From assembly GCA_937958815.1 (NCBI GenBank), contig CALGMR010000006.1, forward strand, positions 124,001 to 188,000: DNA of 64,000 bases, in the 5' to 3' direction. This document shows, one piece after another, positions 49,682-58,317 of this stretch. Source of the stretch: an uncultured Rhizobiaceae group bacterium (lineage in GTDB: Bacteria > Pseudomonadota > Alphaproteobacteria > Rhizobiales > Rhizobiaceae). The translations under genes and the position numbers were made by a program. The notes beneath the pieces are model-generated. The model searched no databases, was not told where the DNA came from, and saw nothing but the letters and a program-made list of their open reading frames with translations. Positions within the stretch are counted from its first letter, which is position 1. Each line of letters begins with the position of its first letter.

Positions 49682-51535
49682 TCATTCCACATCCCCATCC
49701 AATGTATGAATAAACCCACCAGACTGCCGTGACCACAGCGAGCCATACAGGCCGCCCTGTTCTACCAATTCATCATGGGTGCCCTGCTCAACAATTTTTC
49801 CTTGGTCGAGAACAATCAGGCGGTCCATGTTGGCTATGGTGGACAGGCGATGGGCGATGGCGAGAACTGTTTTGCCTTCCATGAGGTTGAACAATTGTTC
49901 CTGAATCACCGCCTCCACCTCTGAATCCAAAGCGGATGTTGCTTCGTCCAAAACGAGGATTGGCGCGTCTTTTAAAAACACACGGGCAATCGCCACGCGT
50001 TGGCGCTGACCACCTGAAAGCTTCACGCCGCGTTCGCCCACTTGGGCATCATAAGCCGTGTTGCCGTCAGAATCTTCCAACCCCAAAATGAACTCATGGG
50101 CGTTGGCTTTTTTGGCGGCGGCGATGATTTGATCGTCTGTCGCATCGGGCCTGCCGTAAGCGATGTTGTCGCGCACGGAACGGTGCAACAGAGACGTGTC
50201 TTGGGTAACCACAGCGATTTGCGAGCGCAGGCTTTCCTGCGTCACCTTGGCCACGTTTTGACCGTCGATCAGCAACTCGCCTTCGTTGATGTCATACAGC
50301 CGCAGCAGAATGTTCATCATCGTGGTTTTGCCCGCACCTGATCGCCCGATGAGACCAATTTTCTCACCAGAACCAATGCTCAAATTCATATCGCTGATCA
50401 CGCTGCCGAGTTTGTCATATTTAAACGTGACGCTTTTGAAATCGATGGCGCCTTTTGTAACCGCCAAAGGTTTCGCATCTAGCGCATCGGTGACGTCGCG
50501 CTTGCGCGCAATCGTGCTCATGCCGTCCATCGCCATGCCGATGTTTTCAAACAGGCCGGACATTTCCCACATGATCCAATGCGCCATGCCGGAAAGGCGT
50601 GTCACCAAAGCCGCCGCAACAGCCACGGCAGCCACTGTGGCTTCGCCGTTCAACCATTGGGTGATCGCGATGGCGCCCACGGCAAACAAAAGCAAGTTGT
50701 TCAATGTGCCGAGCGTGAACATCATGCCCGTCGACAACCGCATTTGCGGATGCACAGTGTCGAGAAACCCCGTCATACTTTCCTTTGCATAGGTGAGTTC
50801 GCGGCCAGCATGGGCAAACAATTTCACAGTGGAAATATTCGTATAGCTGTCCACCACGCGCCCCGTCATAAGCGAGCGCGCGTCCGCCTGTTTGCGGGCG
50901 ATTTTCGACATGCGCGGCAAAAAGAAACGCAGCGTGATGATGTAAAACACCAGCCACACCACGAAAGGCAGCATGAGGTAAAAGTCAAAACTAGCAATCA
51001 GCACCAGCGCACCCAGAAAATAGATGGTGACATAAGCAAACACATCCAGCACTTTCATAACGGATTCCCGCACGCCCAACGCCGTTTGCATGACCTTTGT
51101 CGCCACGCGGCCAGCAAATTCATCTTGGTAAAAACCCATGGATTGGCCGAGCATATAGCGGTGAGCTTGCCAGCGAATAATCATCGGGTAATTGCCGATC
51201 ACCGTTTGATGCAACACCAGTGACCACACGAGTTTGACAACCGGGATGATGAGCAAAATCACCAGCCCCATCCAGATCAACGTGCCCCGCTCTTGTTCCA
51301 TGAACGTGGCGCGGTCAGCCGTGGACAGCCATTCCACCACATTGCCGAGATAGCCAAAAATCATGATTTCAAACACAGCCACGCTCATGCCCAGCAACGC
51401 CATAATGGAAAGCGCTGGCCAAATGCCTTTGGAATAGTGCCACAGAAACGCCATCAGCGTGTTGGGCGGCTGCGTGGGTTCTTCTGTTGGAAATGGTTCA
51501 ATGCGGTTTTCAAACCAGCTGAGTATTTTTTCCAT
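49682..51535 (-). CDS. ABC exporter (TM-NBD fusion), paralogue of 46231-48081
   Basis: GRSGAGKTTMMNILLRLYD, LSGGQRQRVAIARVFLKDAPILVLDEATSALD. Confidence 0.93.
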   Translation of the reverse strand: MEKILSWFENRIEPFPTEEPTQPPNTLMAFLWHYSKGIWPALSIMALLGMSVAVFEIMIFGYLGNVVEWLSTADRATFMEQERGTLIWMGLVILLIIPVVKLVWSLVLHQTVIGNYPMIIRWQAHRYMLGQSMGFYQDEFAGRVATKVMQTALGVRESVMKVLDVFAYVTIYFLGALVLIASFDFYLMLPFVVWLVFYIITLRFFLPRMSKIARKQADARSLMTGRVVDSYTNISTVKLFAHAGRELTYAKESMTGFLDTVHPQMRLSTGMMFTLGTLNNLLLFAVGAIAITQWLNGEATVAAVAVAAALVTRLSGMAHWIMWEMSGLFENIGMAMDGMSTIARKRDVTDALDAKPLAVTKGAIDFKSVTFKYDKLGSVISDMNLSIGSGEKIGLIGRSGAGKTTMMNILLRLYDINEGELLIDGQNVAKVTQESLRSQIAVVTQDTSLLHRSVRDNIAYGRPDATDDQIIAAAKKANAHEFILGLEDSDGNTAYDAQVGERGVKLSGGQRQRVAIARVFLKDAPILVLDEATSALDSEVEAVIQEQLFNLMEGKTVLAIAHRLSTIANMDRLIVLDQGKIVEQGTHDELVEQGGLYGSLWSRQSGGFIHTLDGDVE

Positions 51536-51540
51536 AATCG

Positions 51541-51807
51541 TTAAACCTTCTGCGCAATGCTGATGGGCGCTGGACGGCAGTCCGCGCTGTCAGATTGCGG
51601 GTTGTTTGGATTGAAGCCAAAAAGACGGATGCAATCGGGAGGCGTGCGGTTCGCTTCAACGGATCTGCCCGTTTGTTGAAAAATCAACACAACCAGCAAA
51701 ATGGTTTGAAGCATCAATAAAAAGCCGACGCCTAACGCCACGCTTTGAAGCGTGATGTTTTGGGATTTCGGCAGAATCGGTGTCTTGTTTTTACTATGGT
51801 CGAACAT
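51541..51807 (-). CDS. small single-TM hypothetical protein
   Basis: 88 aa, one hydrophobic helix (SVALGVGFLLMLQTILLVVLIFQ); immediately upstream of the ABC exporter on the same strand. Confidence 0.55.
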   Translation of the reverse strand: MFDHSKNKTPILPKSQNITLQSVALGVGFLLMLQTILLVVLIFQQTGRSVEANRTPPDCIRLFGFNPNNPQSDSADCRPAPISIAQKV

Positions 51808-51908
51808 GGGAGAGTTCCAAAATCAAAAGTGATCGTCGAGGCGTGAGAGACGCAACAACCGGAACTGCAATTTTCAAAATGGGAAGTGTGTGAAACGCGC
51901 GGTTGTTG

Positions 51909-52016
51909 CTAAGTGCGGGCTGGTCCGAAGACAATGCCAGTGCCGGAAGACATTCCGGTGGTGGCAGCAAGCCAAGAGACGAGTGGTCGCATGAGCGATG
52001 AAATATAAATAGTCAT
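51909..52016 (-). CDS. candidate small ORF (35 aa): MTIYISSLMRPLVSWLAATTGMSSGTGIVFGPART
   Basis: ATG preceded by GGAGACAGTC (Shine-Dalgarno-like GGAG at suitable spacing), TAG stop. Below the length cutoff of the ORF track. Confidence 0.4.
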   Translation of the reverse strand: MTIYISSLMRPLVSWLAATTGMSSGTGIVFGPART

Positions 52017-52181
52017 GACTGTCTCCATAAACGCGTTGATCACTCTGCGCTGTTAGCGCCGCACGGACAGAAAGTACAGGGCAAACCGCGTCACAAACTG
52101 TTTCAGGCATCTACCTGTGGTCGAAACGACACACATTCATCTCGTGCCATTTCGCGCAATACGGGCTTCATGCGCCGTGAC

Positions 52182-52613
52182 TTAAAGACCACGCACCATC
52201 TTGATGTGATCAATACCAGCGTCGTCAAAAACGTCGCCGATCTTTTCAAAACCCAGTTTTTCATAAAGGCCAGTGGCCTGAATTTGAGCATCCAAGGCGA
52301 ATGAGGAAACTGTGCCCGTGTCCCGGGCGAGGTTCATCAGCGCTTCAATGACTTGTTTGCCATAGCCTTTGCCTCTTGCCGATTGGGCAACCGCCACACG
52401 ACCAATTTTACCAACGCCATCCTGTTTCACCATACGAGCGGTAGCGACCACCTCACCTTCGTCGCACCCCATGATATGAACAGCATCGGTTTCATCGTGT
52501 TCGTCCAATTCCATATCCAAAGGCACGCCCTGTTCTTCCACAAACACAGCAAGGCGCAGCGCATAGCACTTGTTGCGATCTTCCTGATTTACGGCCTGTT
52601 TGATTTGAATCAT
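52182..52613 (-). CDS. GNAT-family N-acetyltransferase (ElaA/YjcF-like)
   Basis: CYALRLAVFVEEQGVPLDMELDEHDETDAVHIMG...GKIGRVAVAQSARGKGYGKQVIEALM. Confidence 0.92.
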   Translation of the reverse strand: MIQIKQAVNQEDRNKCYALRLAVFVEEQGVPLDMELDEHDETDAVHIMGCDEGEVVATARMVKQDGVGKIGRVAVAQSARGKGYGKQVIEALMNLARDTGTVSSFALDAQIQATGLYEKLGFEKIGDVFDDAGIDHIKMVRGL

Positions 52614-52706
52614 GAAACTGTCACGTCATTTGAGCGCTTTTTGCGTTGTCACACCCATTGGGCTTGTGGCAAGAAATCGACATAACAAACACGAAAGTCA
52701 ATCTTT

Positions 52707-53621
52707 ATGCGCGACCGCAACGCCCTGCCCGCCGGACTGCCGGAAAACATCGAAGAAAAGAAACAAATGGCTCGCGATTGGTTTGAAAACCTGCGGGATG
52801 TTTTGTGCGCCAGTTTTGAAAAGCTGGAAGATGATGTTCAAGGCCCGTTGAGCGACAAAGAGGCCGGCCGATTTGTACGCACACCATGGCAGCGCGAAGA
52901 AGGCAAAGGCGGCGGCGGCGTCATGTCCATGATGCATGGCCGGGTGTTTGAAAAAGTGGGCGTTCACGTCTCCACAGTGTTCGGTGAATTTTCCGAAGAG
53001 TTTCGCAAACAAATGCCAGGTGGCGCAGAAGACCCAAGCTTTTGGGCGTCTGGCGTGTCGCTCATCGCTCACCCACAAAACCCGAATGTGCCAGCCGTTC
53101 ATATGAACACGCGCATGGTGGTGACGAGCCGTCAGTGGTTTGGTGGTGGTGGAGACCTCACCCCCGTTCTGGATGCGCGGCGCACGCAGACCGACCAAGA
53201 CACAATCGACTTTCATGCAGCCATGGAACGCGCCTGCGCCAAACACGATGTTGCTGACTACGATGAATATAAATCGTGGTGTGATGATTATTTCCACCTT
53301 GCCCATCGCGACGAACCGCGCGGCGTGGGTGGCATTTTTTGCGACTATCTTCACTCGGGAGAAAAGCTCGATAAATGGGAAGACAATTTTGCCTTCATTC
53401 AAGATATTGGCCGCGAATTTGCCGACATCTATCCCAAGCTCGTTGCGCGCAATATGGAAACGCCGTGGACGGAAGAACAGCGTGAAGAACAGTTGATCCG
53501 TCGAGGTCGTTACGTGGAGTTCAACCTGCTGCAAGATCGTGGCACAATTTTCGGATTGAAAACGGGTGGCAACGTAAATTCAATTCTAAGCTCCATGCCA
53601 CCGACCGTGAAGTTTCCATAA
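52707..53621 (+). CDS. hemF: oxygen-dependent coproporphyrinogen III oxidase
   Basis: [73 protein letters not shown]. Confidence 0.97.
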   Translation: MRDRNALPAGLPENIEEKKQMARDWFENLRDVLCASFEKLEDDVQGPLSDKEAGRFVRTPWQREEGKGGGGVMSMMHGRVFEKVGVHVSTVFGEFSEEFRKQMPGGAEDPSFWASGVSLIAHPQNPNVPAVHMNTRMVVTSRQWFGGGGDLTPVLDARRTQTDQDTIDFHAAMERACAKHDVADYDEYKSWCDDYFHLAHRDEPRGVGGIFCDYLHSGEKLDKWEDNFAFIQDIGREFADIYPKLVARNMETPWTEEQREEQLIRRGRYVEFNLLQDRGTIFGLKTGGNVNSILSSMPPTVKFP

Positions 53622-53716
53622 CAGCTCTCACGCTGTCGGGCTTCGCCCTTCGCTACGCGAGTGAGTTGCAGTGGCAACGGCTGCTCTTCGCAGCCTTGGC
53701 GCTTGGCGGGAGTTTC

Positions 53717-54928
53717 TTAGTCTGTAGACGCGAGCAAGTCTTCGCGCGATAGATTAAATCCACTTTCCACCCAATCGTTTTCCAGTTTCTGCATAATTTC
53801 AGAAACTTGCGGGCCTGCTTGCACACCTTGATTCAACAGATCTTGGCCCTTGATCGGGAAAACAGGGCGTTCGAAACGTTTCACCCATTTCAGTTGCCGC
53901 AGGCGTTTTTTAACAGGCGCATCGGTGACGATGGCGCTGAGGCGCAATCGGTCTTCAGCAGCTTGAATGTTTTGACGATACAGCCATTGTTCAAATTCAG
54001 GTTGTTTCCAATCAGCATCTGGCTTGGGCGTTTCGGCCCATCCCACGAGCCTATCGCGCACTTTGTTGGGCAGCTTCAGGCGCGTTGCAAGCGACTTCAT
54101 TTTGTCTGGATCAGGCGGCAAAATGGACATCATGCGGAGCAGTGAATCTGGTGCCCAATTATGCTCCTGCTCCATTCGCATCAGCGGTTGCATATTGTCG
54201 ATGCCCCACTTTTCGCTTTCTGGAAGAACAGCTGTCAGCACACCTGTTTGGCGCATCCACAAAATGGCGCGAGACGGATCGGGCGCTGCAAACAGTTTCG
54301 ACAATTCCATCCAGATACGTTCGACGGAAAGAGAAGCTAATTCTTCCTTCAAACGCGCACAGGCTTTCAACCCTTCTGCATCGGGGCGAAATTGGCCGTA
54401 CCAAGCGAAGAACCTGAAGAAGCGCAAAATACGCAAATAGTCTTCGCGAATGCGGGTTTCAGCATCATCAATAAACCGCACGGTTTTGGACAAGACATCG
54501 GGCATACCACCGAGCGGGTCATAAACCTTTCCGTCTGCGTCGCAGTAGAGCGCACTCATCGTTAAATCACGGCGACGCGCATCTAGCTCCCAATCGCGGC
54601 TATACAAAACCTTTGCGTGGCGTCCATCGGTTTCCACATCACTGCGCAGTGTGGTGACTTCAAAGGCATCGCCATCAATCACCACAGTGACCGTGCCATG
54701 CTCAATGCCTGTGGGCACAACCTTATAGCCGGCTGCTTTGGCGCGCAGCATGACGTCGCGAGGAACAAGCGTCGTGGAAACGTCCACATCATTGACCGGC
54801 ATTCCCATAATGGCATTGCGCACTGCACCGCCATTTACACGCGCTTCTTCACCCCCCTCTTGCAGCAAAGAAAGAAGTGTTTGGAGGGATGGTTTTTGCA
54901 ACCAAGGCTGATCGATTTTGTCACTCAC
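53717..54928 (-). CDS. cca: CCA tRNA nucleotidyltransferase
   Basis: VNGGAVRNAIMGMPVNDVDVSTTL; RRDLTMSALYCDADGKVYDPLGG; IREDYLRILRFFRFFAWYG. Confidence 0.94.
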   Translation of the reverse strand: MSDKIDQPWLQKPSLQTLLSLLQEGGEEARVNGGAVRNAIMGMPVNDVDVSTTLVPRDVMLRAKAAGYKVVPTGIEHGTVTVVIDGDAFEVTTLRSDVETDGRHAKVLYSRDWELDARRRDLTMSALYCDADGKVYDPLGGMPDVLSKTVRFIDDAETRIREDYLRILRFFRFFAWYGQFRPDAEGLKACARLKEELASLSVERIWMELSKLFAAPDPSRAILWMRQTGVLTAVLPESEKWGIDNMQPLMRMEQEHNWAPDSLLRMMSILPPDPDKMKSLATRLKLPNKVRDRLVGWAETPKPDADWKQPEFEQWLYRQNIQAAEDRLRLSAIVTDAPVKKRLRQLKWVKRFERPVFPIKGQDLLNQGVQAGPQVSEIMQKLENDWVESGFNLSREDLLASTD

Positions 54929-55583
54929 CGTAAAGCCGTTCCTGAATCACGCGGATAATACCTGCCGTTACGCCCCAAATACGCCTTTCCACGGCTGGCG
55001 CAACAGCTGTGTCGTGATAAGGCATGGCGTAGAAGAAGCGTTCATTGCCTTTGAAAAAGCGGCTTTCAATTTCATGAGATGCCTGATCCATCAAAAATGC
55101 CAGTGGCACGTGAAACACGTCTGCCACTTCGGCTTCATTTATTGTGAGTTCCGGTAAGTCGCGCACAACACCGACCACAGGATGAATTTTGTAGCCTGAA
55201 CCTGAAAAATACGGGCCCATTGCTCCAAGAACTTCTACTGATGAAGTAGGGAGGCCAACTTCTTCGTCAGCCTCGCGCAATGCAGCTTCGATGGGCGTTT
55301 CGCCTTCATCTATTCGACCACCTGGAAAAGCAATTTGGCCGCTGTGATTGTTCAATTTGTCAGAACGTTGGGTCAGCAAAACAGTAGGATGAGGTTCCCC
55401 CTCCACCAAAGCAAACAAAATGGCAGCATCTTTGAACTCGCGGGTTTTCACGTGCTCCGCATAATCAGGGTTCAATGCATGATCGCCAGCGGTTTCAGCC
55501 AATTGCTGTGCGCGCATTTCAAAGCGATGGGCCACACGCTCGCGAAATTCGTCGGCAGTGAATGTAAATTGCGAAACTGGCAA
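54921..55583 (-). CDS. CoA pyrophosphatase-like NUDIX hydrolase
   Basis: LTQRSDKLNNHSGQIAFPGGRIDEGETPIEAALREADEEVGL. Confidence 0.92.
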   Translation of the reverse strand: MPVSQFTFTADEFRERVAHRFEMRAQQLAETAGDHALNPDYAEHVKTREFKDAAILFALVEGEPHPTVLLTQRSDKLNNHSGQIAFPGGRIDEGETPIEAALREADEEVGLPTSSVEVLGAMGPYFSGSGYKIHPVVGVVRDLPELTINEAEVADVFHVPLAFLMDQASHEIESRFFKGNERFFYAMPYHDTAVAPAVERRIWGVTAGIIRVIQERLYGE

Positions 55584-55588
55584 GTTGC

Positions 55589-56206
55589 TTATTCCTGCGC
55601 GCTCAGTTCCGCGAGCTTTTGAGCTGGCATAACAGGAAACACTGTTCCGTGAGACCGAAGGGCAAACATGGTGACGCCATTCACCTCAATTTCTTCCCCG
55701 TGGCTGATCAACTCATACATGACAGACCGCGCCAAAAGAGCTTCCAAACGACCACGCACAAGAACATAAGGTTTGAGTTGATCCGTCTTGCCGATGATTT
55801 CGAAGCGAATCGGATGGTCTGCGTCAGCTTCCACAACGTCGCCCACATTTGTGCGGAAAGTCAGAACCTGTTCGCCGTCTTTTTCCACCGCATTCATCTC
55901 AACAGCCACAAATGGCGCATCTTCAACCGTGATGCCGACCTTTTCGACCGGCGTGACAAGATACGTTTTGCCGTCTTCGTCTTTTCTCAGCACTGTGGAA
56001 AACAAACGCACCAGAGGGGCGCGGCCAATGGGCGTTCCCATGTAAAACCATGTTCCATCACGTTTTATTTGAATATCAAGGTCGCCACAAAAGTCTGGAT
56101 TCCACTTTTCAACAGGCGGCAGGCCGTCGCCTGCGTGTTTGGCGCGCGCCATCAATGCTTCCAAAGCCGCCGTTGGACTTTCTGTAAGTTCACGATCTTT
56201 AGCCAT
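55589..56206 (-). CDS. DUF1285-domain protein
   Basis: PPVEKWNPDFCGDLDIQIKRDGTWFYMGTPIGRAPLVRLFSTVLRKDEDGKTYLVTPVEKVGITVEDAPFVAVEM. Confidence 0.9.
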   Translation of the reverse strand: MAKDRELTESPTAALEALMARAKHAGDGLPPVEKWNPDFCGDLDIQIKRDGTWFYMGTPIGRAPLVRLFSTVLRKDEDGKTYLVTPVEKVGITVEDAPFVAVEMNAVEKDGEQVLTFRTNVGDVVEADADHPIRFEIIGKTDQLKPYVLVRGRLEALLARSVMYELISHGEEIEVNGVTMFALRSHGTVFPVMPAQKLAELSAQE

Positions 56207-56381
56207 TTTGGCTCCCGAAACAAATTGCGGAGTTATTATGCCGCATTCTTAAAAATCGCCCAAACTTGGGCATAGTCACAAAATAGTGGTTACAGTGTCA
56301 TGTGTCAGCGTGACAAACTATGGTTTGATTGGAAAATCAACAGACTCGGCGTTGAGCGCAAGCAAAGTGAGTGGTTTAGAA

Positions 56382-57392
56382 ATGAGCGATATGAGCAAAA
56401 CACCTGCAACCGACGAAAAAGCAATTATCAAAGAAGCAGAAAACGCCGTTGCGAAAGTCGCTGAAGCGCGCGCAGCCATTGGCGAAGTCATTTTTGGCCA
56501 AGAAGATGTTATTGAGAATGCGCTCACCACCATTCTTGCTGGCGGACATGCTTTGCTTGTGGGCGTCCCCGGACTTGCGAAAACAAAACTTGTTGAAACC
56601 TTGGGCACCGTTTTGGGGCTCGACGCCAACCGCGTTCAGTTCACCCCCGACCTGATGCCCTCTGATATTCTGGGGTCCGAAATTCTCGACCAAGACGACA
56701 GTGGCAAGAGATCATTCCGTTTTGTGAAAGGCCCAATCTTCGCTCAACTTTTGATGGCTGATGAGATCAACCGCGCCAGCCCACGCACCCAGTCCGCCTT
56801 ATTGCAAGCCATGCAGGAATATCATGTGACCATTGCTGGCCAACGTTATGACTTGCCTGCACCATTTCACGTGTTGGCCACGCAAAACCCGTTGGAACAA
56901 GAAGGCACCTACCCACTTCCCGAAGCGCAGCTCGACCGTTTTTTGATGCAGATTGATGTGCTCTATCCAGAACTTGATGCCGAGCGTCAGATTTTAATGG
57001 CAACCACGGGTTCTGATGAAACTGCGGCGAAAGCTGCAATGGACCTCAAAACGCTGACCGAGATCCAGTCACTTGTGCGGCGTATGCCTGTGGGAGAATC
57101 TGTCGTGGAAGCCATTCTCGGCCTTGTACGCAGCGCGCGCCCGGCAAGCGAAGGTGGCGAAAGCACATCTGAACACATTGCTTGGGGCCCCGGCCCTCGT
57201 GCATCGCAAGCACTGATGCTGACCGTTCGTGCCCGCGCCCTGTTGGATGGCCGTTTTGCACCGTCTGTTGATGATGTGATGGCGCTGGCTGAACCCGTTT
57301 TGCAACACAGAATGGCGCTCAACTTCGCAGCGCGTGCCGAAGGCATTGGAGTGCGCCAGGTGATTGGCACACTCAAAGAAAAGTGGATGTGA
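56382..57392 (+). CDS. MoxR-family AAA+ ATPase
   Basis: GHALLVGVPGLAKTKLVETL, LLMADEINRASPRTQSALLQAMQEYHVT, ATQNPLEQEGTYPLPEAQLDRFL. ORF track begins at 56286. Confidence 0.95.
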   Translation: MSDMSKTPATDEKAIIKEAENAVAKVAEARAAIGEVIFGQEDVIENALTTILAGGHALLVGVPGLAKTKLVETLGTVLGLDANRVQFTPDLMPSDILGSEILDQDDSGKRSFRFVKGPIFAQLLMADEINRASPRTQSALLQAMQEYHVTIAGQRYDLPAPFHVLATQNPLEQEGTYPLPEAQLDRFLMQIDVLYPELDAERQILMATTGSDETAAKAAMDLKTLTEIQSLVRRMPVGESVVEAILGLVRSARPASEGGESTSEHIAWGPGPRASQALMLTVRARALLDGRFAPSVDDVMALAEPVLQHRMALNFAARAEGIGVRQVIGTLKEKWM

Positions 57393-58317
57393 GACAGCAC
57401 CCTTGGCGTTAGCGATTGGATCAACACAAGACAAACAGACTTCTAATGAAGTTCTTGCACGGGCACGCGCTCGTGCAGCGCTTATTCCCGACCTTTTGGT
57501 GGAAGCCCAACAAATTGCTAACACAGTGACCAGCGGTTGGCATGGTCGCAAAAAACGCGGGTCGGGCGATACATTCTGGCAATTCAGGCCATATGACCAA
57601 AGCGAAAGCCTGTCGCGTGTTGATTGGCGTCGTTCGGCGCGTGATGATTCCGTTTATGTGCGCGATCAAGAATGGGAATCAGCCCACACGGCATGGGTTT
57701 GGGCGGATTCATCCCCTTCCATGCTTTATAAATCCGAAACATCAGATGTTTCAAAACAATCGCGCGCATTGGTTCTGGCTTTGGCTATGACAGAGGTCTT
57801 GGCAAAAAGCGGCGAACGCGTGGGCTGGCCGGGCGTGACCAATGCGCTTTCCCATCGCAACGCTTGCGAACGCATTGCCGCGCAATTGATGGTGGCGAAA
57901 GAAAACAGTGGCGCTTTGCCCATTGCCGATCAAATGCGTGCGCGCAGTGAAGCCGTTGTCTTTTCCGATTTCTTGCAGCCAGTTGAAGACACTTTAGAGT
58001 GGATCAACGCCTTGTCTCAACGTGGCGTTCGTGGGTCGATTATTCAAATCATCGACCCTGCTGAGGAAAGCTTTCCGTTTGCTGGACGCACAGAATTCAA
58101 AGACCCGGAAACCAACAGCAAATTCACATTTGGCCGCGCCGAAACCGTAGCACAAGACTACAAAAGCCTGTTCGCTGCGCGAAAGGAAGAATTGGCCAAC
58201 CAATGCCGAAAGCTTGGCTGGAATTATTTGGCTCACCATACGGATTCACTCGCCTCTACGGCTTTGGTTTCATTGCATATGAAGCTGACCGGTGATGCTG
58301 GAAAGGCGCTTTCATGA
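57364..58317 (+). CDS. DUF58-domain protein
   Basis: GRKKRGSGDTFWQFRPYDQSESLSRVDWRRSARDDSVYVRDQEWESAHTAWVWADSSPSM. Exact start uncertain. Confidence 0.92.
   Translation: MAHSKKSGCETAPLALAIGSTQDKQTSNEVLARARARAALIPDLLVEAQQIANTVTSGWHGRKKRGSGDTFWQFRPYDQSESLSRVDWRRSARDDSVYVRDQEWESAHTAWVWADSSPSMLYKSETSDVSKQSRALVLALAMTEVLAKSGERVGWPGVTNALSHRNACERIAAQLMVAKENSGALPIADQMRARSEAVVFSDFLQPVEDTLEWINALSQRGVRGSIIQIIDPAEESFPFAGRTEFKDPETNSKFTFGRAETVAQDYKSLFAARKEELANQCRKLGWNYLAHHTDSLASTALVSLHMKLTGDAGKALS

Noticed and set aside
52698-53534. 278-aa minus-strand ORF opposite hemF
   Set aside because: Shadow ORF; hemF on the plus strand has all signature motifs.
53622-53716. Hairpin-rich gap between convergent hemF and cca
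   Set aside because: Probably an ordinary bidirectional transcription end; no clean T-tract, so not called as a terminator.
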